Shown here: one piece after another, positions 47,207 through 59,199 of the stretch | Layout: every line of letters starts with the position of its first letter | Position numbering within the stretch: the stretch's first letter is position 1 | Assembly (NCBI GenBank): GCA_003024785.1 | Contig: PUQB01000012.1 | Location: 1,176,519 to 1,240,518, forward strand | From: Selaginella tamariscina | Taxonomy: Eukaryota; Streptophyta; Lycopodiopsida; Selaginellales; Selaginellaceae | Direction: 5' to 3' | DNA: 64,000 nucleotides | Translations under genes and position numbers: made by a program | Notes under the pieces: model-generated | The model's database searches: none | The model's input: the letters and a program-made list of their open reading frames with translations, nothing else | What the model was told of the DNA's origin: nothing

Positions 47207-49088
47207 GACGAAGTTAGAAAAACTCTAACCCTAACCCACCACTTAAAATACGTCTACAAGATATGCCAGAATAACGTACGTTTCAGGAAATTGTATATTT
47301 AATATAATAGTATATTATATAATTATTATGATATTAAGAATTATCATATAAAATGAAAAAAGATTATAGCAAGAAAATTTTAAATTATTATTGAATATTA
47401 ATTTTATTTTATAAATAAGATTAATTTTTTTAATTTCACGTTAAGACATAAATCTTCAATATGTTTGGTGGGCAACTTTATCCATAATAAATAATAAAAA
47501 GTCTATTTATTATTATAAAAAGCATTGATGTTGGTTCCTGTTAATTTATTGATAAAACGGTGGTATTTTATTTATTGATGATAACAATATTGCAAAATAC
47601 AAATATGATACATTATTTATATAATTTAATATGGTGACTAACTCTCTTTTTAGTAATCGTACTTAAAACTAAATATATTTTAATCATATGTTATATATAT
47701 AATCTTTAATAGAAACACATTACTAATTTTATTTTAGTTTTAATTTTATAATCATTAAGTTTCATTCAAAGTTAACTTTAAACATTAAAACTAAAGAATA
47801 TTGAAATTTACAAACTTACATTTTAAACTTAAAATTGACAATAATATTATTATTGTTATTTATGTCTTAATCTCTTTTTAATTACTCTTGCTTTATTTTC
47901 TTAATCTCTTTCTAAAACTATTATATTATAATTGTCTTAATCTTTCTTTATTAATAAATTACTTAAATGGTAGTAGAATAGAAATTCTTTTTAAGAAGAT
48001 ATAAATATTTATTTACAAAACCTTATAAAAAGATTAGCTTAAATCTCTCCTTCGCGTAAAGCTATATACATATTATTGGATATAAACCTACGTTATACCT
48101 ACATTTCATACATATGACACGCACATCTATGGTCAATTTAGTTTTTATTTAGCATACATACACACACACGCGCACATAGATAGATAGATAGATAGATAGA
48201 GACACACACACACACTGTTAGTAGTTAAGGTGTGTCAAGGGAGAGTCACCGATAATGTTAAATTAAGAAAACCAACAGGTTGTTAGTATAGTTACTATTT
48301 CCTTAATTACACATTAATTACCATGAATTAAGTGTTAATCTACTGAGGCAAAGAATTAGCAGTATTTACCTGAGAATTGAGTCAGTTTTCATCACATAAC
48401 AAACATCAGGGCATTACTCTTTGGTAGAACAAACACACACACACACACACACAAGGACTACGTGTAAAGAATAAGAACGCAAACATCTCTCTCTAACACA
48501 CACACACACACACACACGCAAGCATGTTGAAATATAGTATGCACAGGAGTGAGTGCTTTCAAATATATTTATATATCTGTACATACAGCTCTCTCTCTCT
48601 CTCTCTCTCACAACACACACACACACACACACACACACAATGTATGGTATATTCCAGGTTCAGATGAAATCGTACTGCCAACACATAAAAAGATAAAAAC
48701 ACATTGATACTGTCAAATCAATTGTAAAGTAATTAAAATAATTACGAAACAAAGTGATTTACAAAATATACAAATACACAAACTTATAATTTTAATCATA
48801 AGTTGGTATATAGACATATGTACACACACACAAAAATATATGTATATATATATTATATTTTCATAATAATATATAAACACAACATAAACAGATTGACATA
48901 TGCGTTTATATTTCTAAGACATAATATTGAATATGCAAATGAATTTGTTTAAAATGTATTTGCATATGCTAAGCATCACACTACATTGAAATAAACATGA
49001 AACGGACTTAAACACCATATCCATCATATGATACTTAAGATCGCTGTGCGGGTGTGTGTGTGTGTTACCGATTTTCAGCAAACCTTTT
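47207..49088. other. Intergenic, AT-rich and microsatellite-dense
   Basis: No gene. Microsatellites: (GATA)n at about 48178-48201, (CA)n at about 48431-48452, 48499-48518 and 48614-48640, and (CT)n at about 48591-48610. The last 150 bp before 49089 should be the 3' UTR of the RRP42 gene. Confidence 0.55.
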
Positions 49089-49465
49089 TTATTGATTTTC
49101 AGCAGCTGCGGCTTCAGCAGATGCAATCTTGACATCAACAAGAGGGATCAAATCTTGACCAACACGTCTCGCAACAGAGATCATATCACTAACCACGCTC
49201 GCATCTAAACCACATTCACCTCGTTTAATTAAACCATGATTTTACCCTTTATTTACTGCCACAGATATTGCTGATGTCCTTTGACTCTCCTCCTCCGTTG
49301 CATCCGCTATGTAGTACCTCCCACCTTTACAACATCCAATATCATCTATGTACACTTGCATATAATATGTGGTTATGTGTATGCATAGGGTTTCATATAC
49401 ATATGTAACCTGATGAGAGAGAGAGAGAGAGAGTTGTTATTAACATATCTGATTCATCTATATGA

Positions 49466-49498
<33 letters not shown>

Positions 49499-50157
49499 AT
49501 ATAGTATTTACATCTATTTATGCATCTTACCTTGGTTAATGTGATGATAAGTGGCACATTAGAGGTATCTAATCGTGCAAATTCGTCTGGATTATCGCCT
49601 ATTTCAATGTCAGCGTTATCAGCGTCTTCTTGTGAAGTTGCACTTCCTGTTACCCGCACGCTTGGAATACCTTGTTGGCTAATGCTGCCTACAAAGTAAA
49701 AGGAACATTACATATATACAAACATTATATAAGTAAGTTGTATATGCTACCATTGTACACGCTACAGTACGACCTCTCTCTCTCTGCGCGCACGGGTAAC
49801 TTACTTTGACAGCTATGGAGAGTACATCGAGCAAGTTCCCATCTGAGTTTAGCACGAGAGCATCAACATATAGTTCCCAACAGAATTTCGATTCTAGTAT
49901 ACCCAACGTGCTAAGGTCTATTGCAGCACCTGCACATCAATATATAAGGTCAGGATTACATATACATATAACTAATACAGACTTCATATCTACAAATGGA
50001 AATAAGAACATATACTGCACCTGCACCGCTTGCTCCACCTACAAAACATCTTTGTAAAGCTCCTGAAAGTTCCAAATTGAGATCTTCTCCACCCCTTCCC
50101 TGGACACGCATTTATCTTGTTAATTGTATACACACTTTCAATCTATTTGCATCAAGG

Positions 50158-50190
<33 letters not shown>

Positions 50191-50593
50191 GAACATAGGA
50201 CCAGCAATTGAGGAGCATTCAACAGAAACATCAATGCTGCCATTCTTTGGTTGACCAGCACGAGGCGACCCAAGCTCTGCCTGAAAACTATATGAGTATG
50301 CATGTATTACTTCTATATGTATATATAAACGAGTGTGTGCATGTGTGTGTGGTTACCTTGACGGTGACTATGACGTCTGTGTGACCGAGGCGTACCCGAG
50401 CTGAGCCATTGGCCTGAATTGTGTATATGTATAAAAGTTTGCACACATACATGGAGAGAGAGGGTACCTGGGGAATGACGCCGACTTCAATGGAGAAATT
50501 GCGGAAATGGTAGCGACCACGGCCATCACAACGCAGATCTTGCTCGATGCCCTCCTCAATGAACTCCCGCTCTGCTCTCGACAGTACTCCCAT
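49089..50593 (-). CDS. RRP42: Exosome complex component RRP42 (EXOSC7 homologue)
   Basis: Seven exons on the minus strand: 50593-50468, 50413-50357, 50280-50188/9, 50099-50021, 49929-49805, 49688-49531, 49324-49089; about 290 residues, the usual length. It is an RNase PH-fold ring subunit of the RNA exosome (3'-5' RNA processing and decay, nucleus and cytoplasm). Seen: EREFIEEGIEQDLRCDGRGR at the start, GSARVRLGHTDVIVTVK, AELGSPRAGQPKNGSIDVSV, GRGGEDLNLELSGAL, CWELYVDALVLNSDGNLLD, DTSNVPLIITLTK, then RYYIADAT. One-base slips occur at the exon 3 donor, in AACAAGG of exon 6, and in G runs of exon 7, all explainable by missing or extra homopolymer bases. It shares a short upstream region with the tRNA and the divergent RETICULATA-related gene. 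Confidence 0.9.
49418..49494. repeat. (GA)n and (CT)n runs in RRP42 intron 6
   Basis: A GA run at about 49418-49432 and a CT run at about 49467-49493 lie in inverted relation within one intron and could form a stem in the transcript. Confidence 0.7.
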
Positions 50594-50622
50594 TCTGAAC
50601 GGTTAGGGCTTAAGCCATCGCT

Positions 50623-50631
50623 AAACCCTAA
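50623..50631 (-). promoter_or_regulatory. Telo-box in the RRP42 5' region
   Basis: AAACCCTAA, 30 bp upstream of the RRP42 start codon. Telo-boxes are established promoter elements of plant ribosome-biogenesis and translation genes, to which exosome genes are functionally close. Confidence 0.55.
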
Positions 50632-50681
50632 ATCGCAAATCAAAATTTCATAAATAAAATCAAAAAATTTGCACGTGAATT

Positions 50682-50751
50682 GTCGTTGTAGTATAGTGTA
50701 AGTATTTCCGCCTGTCACGCGGACGACCCGGGTTCGATCCCGGCAACGGCG
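50682..50751 (+). tRNA. tRNA-Asp (GUC), possibly defective or miscalled
   Basis: The sequence runs GTCGTTG ... CAACGGC + G (7-bp acceptor stem), with anticodon stem-loop CCGCCTGTCACGCGG (anticodon GTC) and T-arm CCGGGTTCGATCCCGG. It is 70 nt where plant tRNA-Asp is 72: one G is missing in the D-loop (GTGTAAG for GTGGTAAG) and one C at the T-loop/stem junction (GATCCCGG for GATCCCCGG). Both gaps are in homopolymers. The internal B-box GGTTCGATCC is intact. Either a functional gene with two consensus errors or a pseudo-tRNA. It lies between the divergent RRP42 and RETICULATA-related genes. Confidence 0.85.
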
Positions 50752-50759
50752 AAAATAAA

Positions 50760-50764
50760 TTTTT
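50760..50764 (+). terminator. Pol III T-run after tRNA-Asp
   Basis: TTTTT eight bases after the tRNA 3' end, the normal RNA polymerase III stop signal. Confidence 0.6.
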
Positions 50765-50966
50765 AGTCTCCTTTAAAATTTCTATACGCATTTGGGAATC
50801 TAGGCAAAATACGCCCTAACCTCGACTTAATTAACCTTTGGATAGCAATCATCTAGGGTGTAGCGTTGGCGTCTCTCTTGCGCTTCCGACGAATGCGTTT
50901 GTGCCAAATGCTGCCAAGGTTTAGAGTTCTAATCGCTCTCTAGGGGTCTTCATCTCAGGTTTAGCG

Positions 50967-53900
50967 ATGGCGCATCCCCTACTTGCGCTTCGACGGTTGC
51001 ATCCGCAGGAAATACTGAGGTTTACGCACACACACCTACAGTGTTTCAATCGCCGCATTCAGCGTTTCAATCGCCGGCGACCAAGGTCTCTAGGGTTTCA
51101 ATCTCAGGGTTTTGCACATCTAGCGGCGATTCTATAGCGTTTCAATCTCCCGCGGCCAAGCCCGGGTTTTGCACATCTAGCAGCGGTTCTAGACAGGGGA
51201 TTAGGGTAGATGCTACCGGTCTGAGGGTTTCTGCGTTTCTAAACAATGACGAGACCGTTTCGGGGCCGTCTTCCATGGCTTTTGTCATGCGTAAGGAGTA
51301 TGGTGCCTTTGGTGGCGGCGCTACACTGGAAAAATCTAAATTGGACCTCTCTTCCACCTCCTCTACGAAAACCAAACCTCAGGTATTACACATTCTTCAT
51401 TTTAGTTACTTGAATTATGAAGCATCTTATTGTGGTTTAAGTAGTTCATAAAGAAAGAACATGCACATACATTTACATGTATATGCATAAACATTTCTAA
51501 AGGTCTCCAGATTCTTTCTTTTAATGCTACGATTGTAGTTGTGTATTGTGGTGTGAGAGAGAGAGAATATTCAAATACTTTGCGATATTTATTCGTCCCC
51601 TTTTGTTATTACTTTGTAGTTAGTACCTTCGTAGTAAACACTAAAAAATCCCTGCTGAAGGAAGTGATGTGATGATATTGTTTTCTGAAAATTTTAATGA
51701 TTTCCACAAAATTAAAGTCTTCAAAGTTTTCTGATCGCTTCCTTACAGTGCTTAGATGGTGTGTCTGTGTGCGTGTGTGTGAATATTCATCTATTGTGCC
51801 TTTTGTTATTACTTTGTAGTTTATGACATCTTGATTTATCATAAACACTAGAAAAATCCCTGAAGGAAGTGATGTGATGATATTGTTTTCTGAAATTTTT
51901 AATGATTTCCACAAAATTAAAGTCTTCAAAGTTTTCTGATCGCTTCCTTACAGTGTGTGGTGTGTGTGTGTGTGTTGGTTTATGCCATCTCTAGAGTCAC
52001 TGATTTGCCACAATTGTCATAACATTTTTGTTAATAGTTATCTAGTACTAAGTTCATACGATTATTTTCCTGAGAAAGCAATGTGATGATCTTGTTTTCT
52101 GAAATTTTTTCTAATGATTACCATAGAAACTATAGTCTTCAAAGATTTCTGATCGGTTCTCTTTAAAACTCAGCTCTGTTTTCTCTTTTCAAAATCGATG
52201 CTGAATAAGGCTGTTAAATTTATGTATAGAACATCCCAACTTAAGTTAGGATATAAGAGACTATTTTGCTATAATATTCTTCGATGATATAGTAGTATAT
52301 GGCAGTTAGGAAGATCATTGAAGTTTCTAATAATATAATATCATATTCAGTATATAGTAGGTAACATCGAGTTTTCATGTTGTTATACTCATTGCATTTA
52401 TGCAGCTGGAAGATGGAGATAATGGTGGCAATATCGGGAAAGGAAACAGGCATGGTGGAGGTGACAGTGGAGATGATGGTGGAGACGATGATTCTTACTT
52501 TGGGGATGGAGATGAAGAAGATGAACCAGGAAACGAAGGCCTGTTTGGACGAATCCTTGTTCCAGAGGTGTGTTTGTGTCTGTTACGAACTTGTGTGGGT
52601 ATATATAGTCCGTGTGTGTGTGTGTATATATAGAGAGAGATTCAAGCCTAGTCTAACGTATAAGTTTTAAAGATCTTCGATCGGAAAATTCTGGAGGCAG
52701 TCATGAAAGAGTGGTACCGGACGATGAGTGACTTACCTGCTGGTTTTAAACAAGCGTTTGATCTGGTGAGCTTAGCAAAATATGTTATGTATGGAGCTCT
52801 TGATTAACTTAAGGGTTTACAGGGTTTAGTGAGCACCTCGCAGCTTGTGAGATTCTTGTCGATAAATGCCAGGCCAACTTTCTCAAGATCTCTGTACAGA
52901 TTATTTCCTCCTGCACTACCAAGGTTAGTTACATTCATTACTAGGATGAATATAGATCGCATTAATATGTACTGGTCAGAAAAGTTTGATATTAAATTTA
53001 ATTGCTAATATTATGACTATCATGATAGGATGTTGGCAGATCCAAGTTGGTATCCATACAAAATCTGTTTAGAGCAAATAGCTACCATTGGATACGCTTG
53101 CTGGTGGGAATTTCGTCACCGTGGAGACAGGTCTGTTTATAATTTAATATGTATTGCACGATTATTAGAAACTATTTCTGGACATTGGTACAGTAACATC
53201 TACATTAACATTAATGTACCATCGGTATGATACTTCATTAGAGCTGTAAAGGTACTGCATCTTTCTTACAAGGATGCATATGTATTGCCTTTGCGTACCA
53301 ATTTTAAGCTTCCAATAGTTGAATATAAGTAAATAATATTTGCATACGCTAGTATGTATCTATTAACATAGGTGTTAGAATATAATTTACGAAGTAGCTA
53401 CATACACTACTCTTGTTAAAGTAGTTGCTCCTGTGTATGTAATGTAGGATTAAGGAAGAATGGGATCTGGCAGTGTGTAACGTACTCACAGTAGCTGCTT
53501 GTAACATGGCTGTCAACTGGTCACTAGCACCGACAAGAAATTATGCTTCCACATTCAGATTCGAGTTTCAAAATATGCTTCAGAAGCTTCCCAACAACGT
53601 ATTTGATAGGAGCTATGCAATGAGGGAGTATAACATGGCAAAGAGGCTATGCAGCTTCTTCTACAAGTCAGGTGTTCTTAGTGTTGTTGGTGCCTTTCTT
53701 GGTGTCAGTGGATCAGGTTTATCTAGAGCTTGTGTTGCTCTTAGAAAGAAACGGTACGTGTATTCTAACTCATTATCTATTATGACATGATGTATACATA
53801 ATTATACATTGTTATACGTTGTCGTGTATTTTTTACTCCACGCAGTGGTGCAAGTGAGGAGTCTTCGATACCTTTACCTTCTCTACAGACGAGTGCTATT

Positions 53901-54740
53901 GGTTGTGGCGCTTTTCTCGGAATTTCTGGTAACTTGAGATATAACTTGTGTATGGAGCTGAAAGGGTTATGCAAGAGCGTTTTAACAGCCTTGGTGTTGT
54001 AGTCCTTTGCAGCACGGCTTTAAGGTACGTATGTATTATAGCTGTCTGTCTGTCTGTCTGCCTGCCTCTCTCTCTCATATACATAACCTTTTTGTTATTA
54101 TACTTACATGTAGTTTATGCACACACGTCCGGTTATACATGTATTTTTCGTCTACTTTAAGTAAGTTGTCATCGTAGACTGTATGTAAATTTATCTTTAT
54201 GGTGTTTCTTAATAACTGTAAACTTTATCTTAAAGCTCTTGAAATCTGAGAATGTACACTATTCATCGTACACATGTATACCGACAATATATATAGATTC
54301 ATGCTTAGTTTTATACTTTCTCTTTCTGTGTATAAACATATCTGCGTATAAATGCGACATGTGGGTGCATGTCTATATCAATACAGTGGACGTTGTCTCA
54401 TATACTTAAATGTAGCTGTTTTCATTACATTTGTTTGGGAGTTATTACATCATTTTGCTATACTTAAATGTGGAGGATATGCATTGTAAGTAATTTGAAT
54501 TTTCTTTTCAGGTTGTTATGCATTCGTATTGGAGACGCCACAAGGGTAGCATGGCTAGGGCTGGATTCAGATGCAATATTAAAGGCTAGGAAAGAGGGGA
54601 AAGCCTATCAGAGGCCATCACTGCCGTCGATGGAGTCACTCAAGGAGGGCAAATTCCTCATTCCAGGACTGTTCGATAAGAAGAAAGCCGACATATTCAC
54701 AAAGAGGAAGGTTAAGAGACGGGTTATGGCAGTGCAATAA
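50967..54740 (+). CDS. RETICULATA-related (DUF3411) chloroplast membrane protein
   Basis: Eight exons: (50967)-51382, 52406-52567, 52673-52765, 52823-52923, 53029-53130, 53448-53753, 53846-54024, 54512-54740. The N-terminus is Ser/Thr/Arg-rich (transit peptide). The ATG at 50967 is out of phase with the rest of exon 1 by one slip, so the start is uncertain. Then a Gly/Asp-rich acidic linker (DNGGNIGKGNRHGGGDSGDD), and the DUF3411 core: FGRILVPE, ADPSWYPYKICLEQIATIGY, AVCNVLTVAACNMAVNWSLA, GVLSVVGAFLGVSGSG, GAFLGISGNLRYN and RIGDATRVAWLGLDSDA. These hydrophobic segments are predicted membrane helices. Family members act in the plastid envelope and affect leaf mesophyll development and metabolism. 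One base appears to be missing in exon 7 (after NLRYN). The protein ends KRKVKRRVMAVQ. Confidence 0.9.
51599..52170. repeat. Three diverged tandem units inside intron 1 of the RETICULATA-related gene
   Basis: Unit 1 (about 51599-51765) and unit 2 (about 51798-51960) share ttttgttattactttgtagt, a gaaggaagtgatgtgatgat block and tcttcaaagttttctgatcg with few differences. Unit 3 (about 52020-52165) is a more diverged version. Between units lie GT-rich runs. Non-coding. Confidence 0.8.
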
Positions 54741-55004
54741 AAGCACAGTTGCACACATACACAGGTGCGTATTAGTTTTCCCTAAGCAAGGTTTAACCAG
54801 CTTATTAAAACAACTAGCTGTTGCTGGTCGCTGTCTTTATTATTTAATATGGCTACGGGCAGTCCGTGACACAATTTTACTGCACAGTTTGTAGCCCGTT
54901 ATAATAATATATATCCTGGATTTCTTTTAAGTGCTGTGTTGCTGTTGACGGGTATAGATTACCAACTTTTTGCAGTATGTATACATTGATATTTTGGTGT
55001 GTGT

Positions 55005-55039
<35 letters not shown>

Positions 55040-56298
55040 CATATATATAAAAGCTTGTGCATTCCCTCTCTGCACACACGCACACGCATATACACACAAA
55101 ATTAATCAGTAAATTGGCTGAAAGTCGTGAATCGAAATCCATATACTTTTCAGTTGTATATAAATATACATCAAACAGATGTATGTTTCAAAAATTTATT
55201 TGGTGCATGCATATATATAAATAGATGTGTATTGCAGCTGTATACATCCAGATATGCATTAAAATATTTTAATATACTCGTTTACGTAGACGGTTAATGT
55301 TAAGCTGCAATATTCTAGAATATTCTTGTAAAGCTTGTAGAATATACTTTGCCTACGTATGTAGTATACGTATATTACTGTAGCAAATTTAATGTAGACA
55401 ATATATTTGTGTCGTTATATGCATTGTAATTACACTTTCTTCTGTAATACAGAAGTGAAGAAAGTCATGAATTGCAGGCAGAGGGACCGACGGGCCGTTC
55501 ATTCATCCAGCCGCCTTTCAATTCCAACGTCCACCGTATATTTGTGCGTATATTTTTTCGTATATTCATATTATTTGAATGCCCCCTGTGTGTGTATAAC
55601 TATCCTTGTACTGCATATATGTTTCTGTGTAGTATAACCACACGGAAAATGCATGTTCTTTTACACTCCACACACACGTTGTGTATGCATATATAGAATT
55701 GACGTATATGAAGACTACTACCTCTCTCCGTGTACACAATACACATATATAGCATGCATATAGAGTATATGGAGGCTAGTTCTAGTGGTTTGTCGGATTC
55801 AACAAAGTGTGTAGGGACGGACGGCTTGAAAAACAAGTGGAGAATGATTTGTAATAATTTTACCGGAAGCTTCATCTGAAAGACTCCAATAGCAGGTACT
55901 ATTTACTTTACACACGCATACGCACGCACACGCACACAAACACACACACGCTGGAACTAGTCCATTAAACAACCATTCTTTATGTTATCCAATACAAAGT
56001 ATATCTTATCCGTGTTGAGACTTTTCCTAAAATGTTTTAAATTATTTAAAGCCGTTTTGATTAGTCTCCATATGAAACGACACAGATAGAACAAGTAGAG
56101 CCTTCTTACGCTTATATTACCTTTTCTCTCATTGGGCCACATAGCCCACACTTTGGATAGTAATCCCTTTTTAAGTAACAAATGGGGAATCTACACACGT
56201 ACACACACGTGTTTAAGTGCAAAAATAATGAATTCTCCTTGATGGGAAACGATTTATATACAGTTCATGTGTTTCCTTGAAAAACTCTCAAACAAAAA
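54741..56298. other. Intergenic region, microsatellite-rich
   Basis: 3' flank of the RETICULATA-related gene and, on the other side, of the U-box gene. (CA)n/(TA)n at about 55007-55046 and short CA runs at about 55910-55950. No gene was recognised; open frames here are dominated by simple sequence. Confidence 0.5.
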
Positions 56299-58313
56299 CT
56301 AACTCAAAGTCACAGTGAGCTTGTCAGATCTATGCAATATTCTTAGTAAGGAGCTGGCCTTACGTTTTGCCCGAGGTGTCCCAATAGTAAGCAAGCTATA
56401 CAATGTAGGTATGGTGGCGGGTATGTTTACCAACTGCGAGACGGCAACCTCGGACTTACTCCGGCACAGCGCAAGTAAAACTGCAGTTGCGTTCTCCTTC
56501 CTTTCTGAGACCCCATCCTGAGCAGCCCCACAAGGTGTGTACCCCATTAGCACGGGTTATCTCCGTAGCCCCCTCGGGAGAGCTTGCAAGCAGTGCCAGG
56601 ACGGCCAATGCATCGTCTGTAATATCTCCGTCTTCCTGTAGGAGCTCCACTAGTACCCGTACTGCCCCGGAAGCTACTATCTTTCTTCTTGTTACCATGG
56701 TAAACTGCAAGGTTGAACAATGCAGTTGCAGCGTCCGCTTGCCACGCATGCTGCCGTTCTGGAGAAGCTCCACAATGGCTTGAATGTACTGGCCTTGTTA
56801 CCGATCAAAACCTTGTACTCGTCCACGACCGAGAGGCTGAACAACGTCGCAGCCGCATTCTCCCGTCCATGGTGCCACCGTTTGTGAGCACCTCAAGAAC
56901 CAGGTCGATGGCACCGGTGTCCACGATCAGTTTCTTGTTCGACTCGCATATGGAGAGGTTGAGTATGGCCGTTATCGCATGCTCCTGTGTCTTGGCATCC
57001 CGTGACGACAGCAACTGTACAAGGAGAGGGATTGCACCCACCTCTGCTATGCATATCCGGTTGTCCGTACCGCATTTGGCTAGAAGGCGAAGCTCGTATG
57101 CGACTTGCTTCTGTACTTCGGGTGGTCCGGTGGCCAGCTTCCCAATGAGAAATGCGGCGTCAGCTTCGTCGCCTCCACAGCGGCACGGGTGCTTACAAGT
57201 GAGTCCGGCAAGACCGTCTTCTTTGAGGCACTGCTCCTGCTCGGGTTGTACAAGACATTGTGTTCTTTGCACCACTGTTGTATGAGGCTCCTCAGTGCAT
57301 GGTTTGGTATTATGTTGAGATGTCCGAGCTTCTGTCCCGACTTCGGACAAGTAGAGTGGCCCGAGTCGAACCATCTCTGTATGGATACCCGGTCGTATGT
57401 CTGCCCTGAGGCAATAATAACCGGATCTTGCATGAGCTCCAGGCTCACCGGACACCTGAACTCGTCTGGAATGCTTACTTCCAAGTCCGTGGCTTGTTGC
57501 TGTGTCACCTTGGGCAACGTCTGCTTCCTCCGCCTCGACCTCCACGCACACACCAACAGCACACATTTGCAGTACCTCGCAAAGCTGATCAAGTTCTTGA
57601 TCTCGATGAGACCCGACATGTCTCCAGCTGTGGCCAGGCTCTCCATCTCCTCGTCCAGTAGATGAATCTCCCTCTGGAACTCAGAAGACGAGTCTATCTG
57701 TAAGCTGTCGAAGAACTGCTTCAGCCTGTCTGCCACAGGCGCCTCCTTCCGCTCGACCTGATGCAGCATGTCGACAACCTCGGACTTCATCAACTCGTCG
57801 TGCTGCTCGTAGACAGGGATCGACCTCTTCGACTGGAGCCTCACAACTCCGATTGCTCCTTGACCTCGATGGAGATATCGAGGAGCTGGAAGGGAAGTGA
57901 CGACAGACCTGTAGCAATCTCTGTGTGAGTTCATGGAATTGATCAGCGATTTCACTGTAATGCATCACTGCCCACAGCCTGCTTCCCTCCCGGCACTCGT
58001 CCAGAAGCAGCTTGGCCCTTTGTATCGTCAGATGCAGCTCCCTGAACGCCATTACTGCCGATGGGGGCACCATGGGAGTGCATTCCTTGATCTCCTCGAA
58101 CAGCGGCCCGAGCAGCTTGATCCTCCTGATAATGTTTGACTGGTTCCTTTGCTGCACAATCCTGGGTCGCTCATACAATCCCACTTCCTGTGCCAGATTG
58201 TGCAGCTCCTTCACAAGACTCATTGCGCTGGGGCTCGGAGGAGGCGCCATGAGCGCCAGAACTAGGCGCCTTCTCTTATTGAGCGGCGATGGCCTTCTCT
58301 GTGTTTGCAACAT
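56299..58313 (-). CDS. U-box / ARM-repeat E3 ubiquitin ligase (PUB12/13/14 type), frame disrupted
   Basis: From ATG 58313 to the stop at 56299 the minus strand follows the plant PUB-ARM layout. A helical UND-like N-terminus (MSLVKELHNLAQEV; RRIKLLGPLFEEI; REGSRLWAVMHYSEIADQFH) is followed by a U-box at about 57475-57265 (IPDEFRCPVSLELMQDPVII, TYDRVSIQRWFDSGH, TCPKSGQKL). ARM repeats come next (ELRLLAKCGTDNRICIAEVG, LLVQLLSSRDAKTQEHAITA, ILNLSICESNKKLIVDTGAI, LVELLQEDGDITDDALAVLA, GTPRAKRKASSLLRILHR). The U-box recruits E2 enzymes and ARM repeats bind substrates; family members regulate immunity, cell death and hormone signalling. The coding parts are contiguous without need of introns, but about five frame changes occur along the 2 kb. 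Pseudogene versus consensus errors is open; conservation of all domains favours a recently functional gene. Confidence 0.85.
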
Positions 58314-59150
58314 ATTTCTTCTTCTTTTCTTTCTGGGATTGCACTCTCATATAAACGGGGAATAAGCGGTCGAGATCTTCACACGCGGCTAAACGGCGAT
58401 TAGCGCCATCAACGGCTGGGGTTGCTAGTCGGTGGGGTAGATTTGGTCCCATAATACAGTCAAACGACTGGGCATCCGAGCGGCAATAGTTGATACGGTC
58501 CTTAACCTTACTATTCCATGTTTCAAATTATTGGCTAATTATGTTTAATCAGGTTTGTACACCTGGTATGTTTTATATAGTTATCACGATTCACGACGTG
58601 CTTTTGTGTGTCTGGCATGTTCTGGACGTGCTTGTGTGATTGTGACACGTAGCAGGATTTCATGTCATGACAAGCTACACTCTATATATATATAAAGTGT
58701 ATCCACAGTACCCTAGCAATAGTGAACCCAAAGAATCTTCCAAGTACACATTACTATTGCTTGAGTTAACTATAAATAATTAAACGTTAATCTGGTTGGT
58801 GTCTCAGAAATAGATTATATTAACCAATGTGCTTACTCGATCCGAGGTGAAGACCGTATATTACGGATTGAGGCTTTAAAATATGTACAGTACTTCAGTA
58901 CTATTCATATGTTGCATGCATTTCCAGCTCATGGTTCAGTACATTAAATATGTGTTCCACACGCCACACATAAAGGCACACACGTTATGTTATTGTTACG
59001 GCCGAGTTGACAATCTGTGTCTGATAAATTCCAGCAGAGAAGAGCGTATATAATCGCAAATATTGAATTCTTCCTCATGTATAGCATAGCATATACTGTG
59101 ATATAGCATGCAAAAAAAAGTCCAATCAAGTGGCACACGCTATGGTTGAA
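58314..59150. other. Upstream region of the U-box gene
   Basis: No gene was seen. The first 200 bp (58314-58500) has a more balanced base composition and may be the promoter/5' UTR; the rest is AT-rich. Confidence 0.45.
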
Positions 59151-59199
59151 TTGAATTTTGATTGAACACCAAAAGCTTTTGGGTGCCTATTTAATTTGT

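Noticed and set aside
56713-57285. 190-codon plus-strand frame
   Set aside because: It is the antisense of the ARM-repeat region of the U-box gene, whose minus-strand translation shows clear conserved repeats.
57105-57665. 186-codon plus-strand frame
   Set aside because: Antisense shadow of the U-box domain region.
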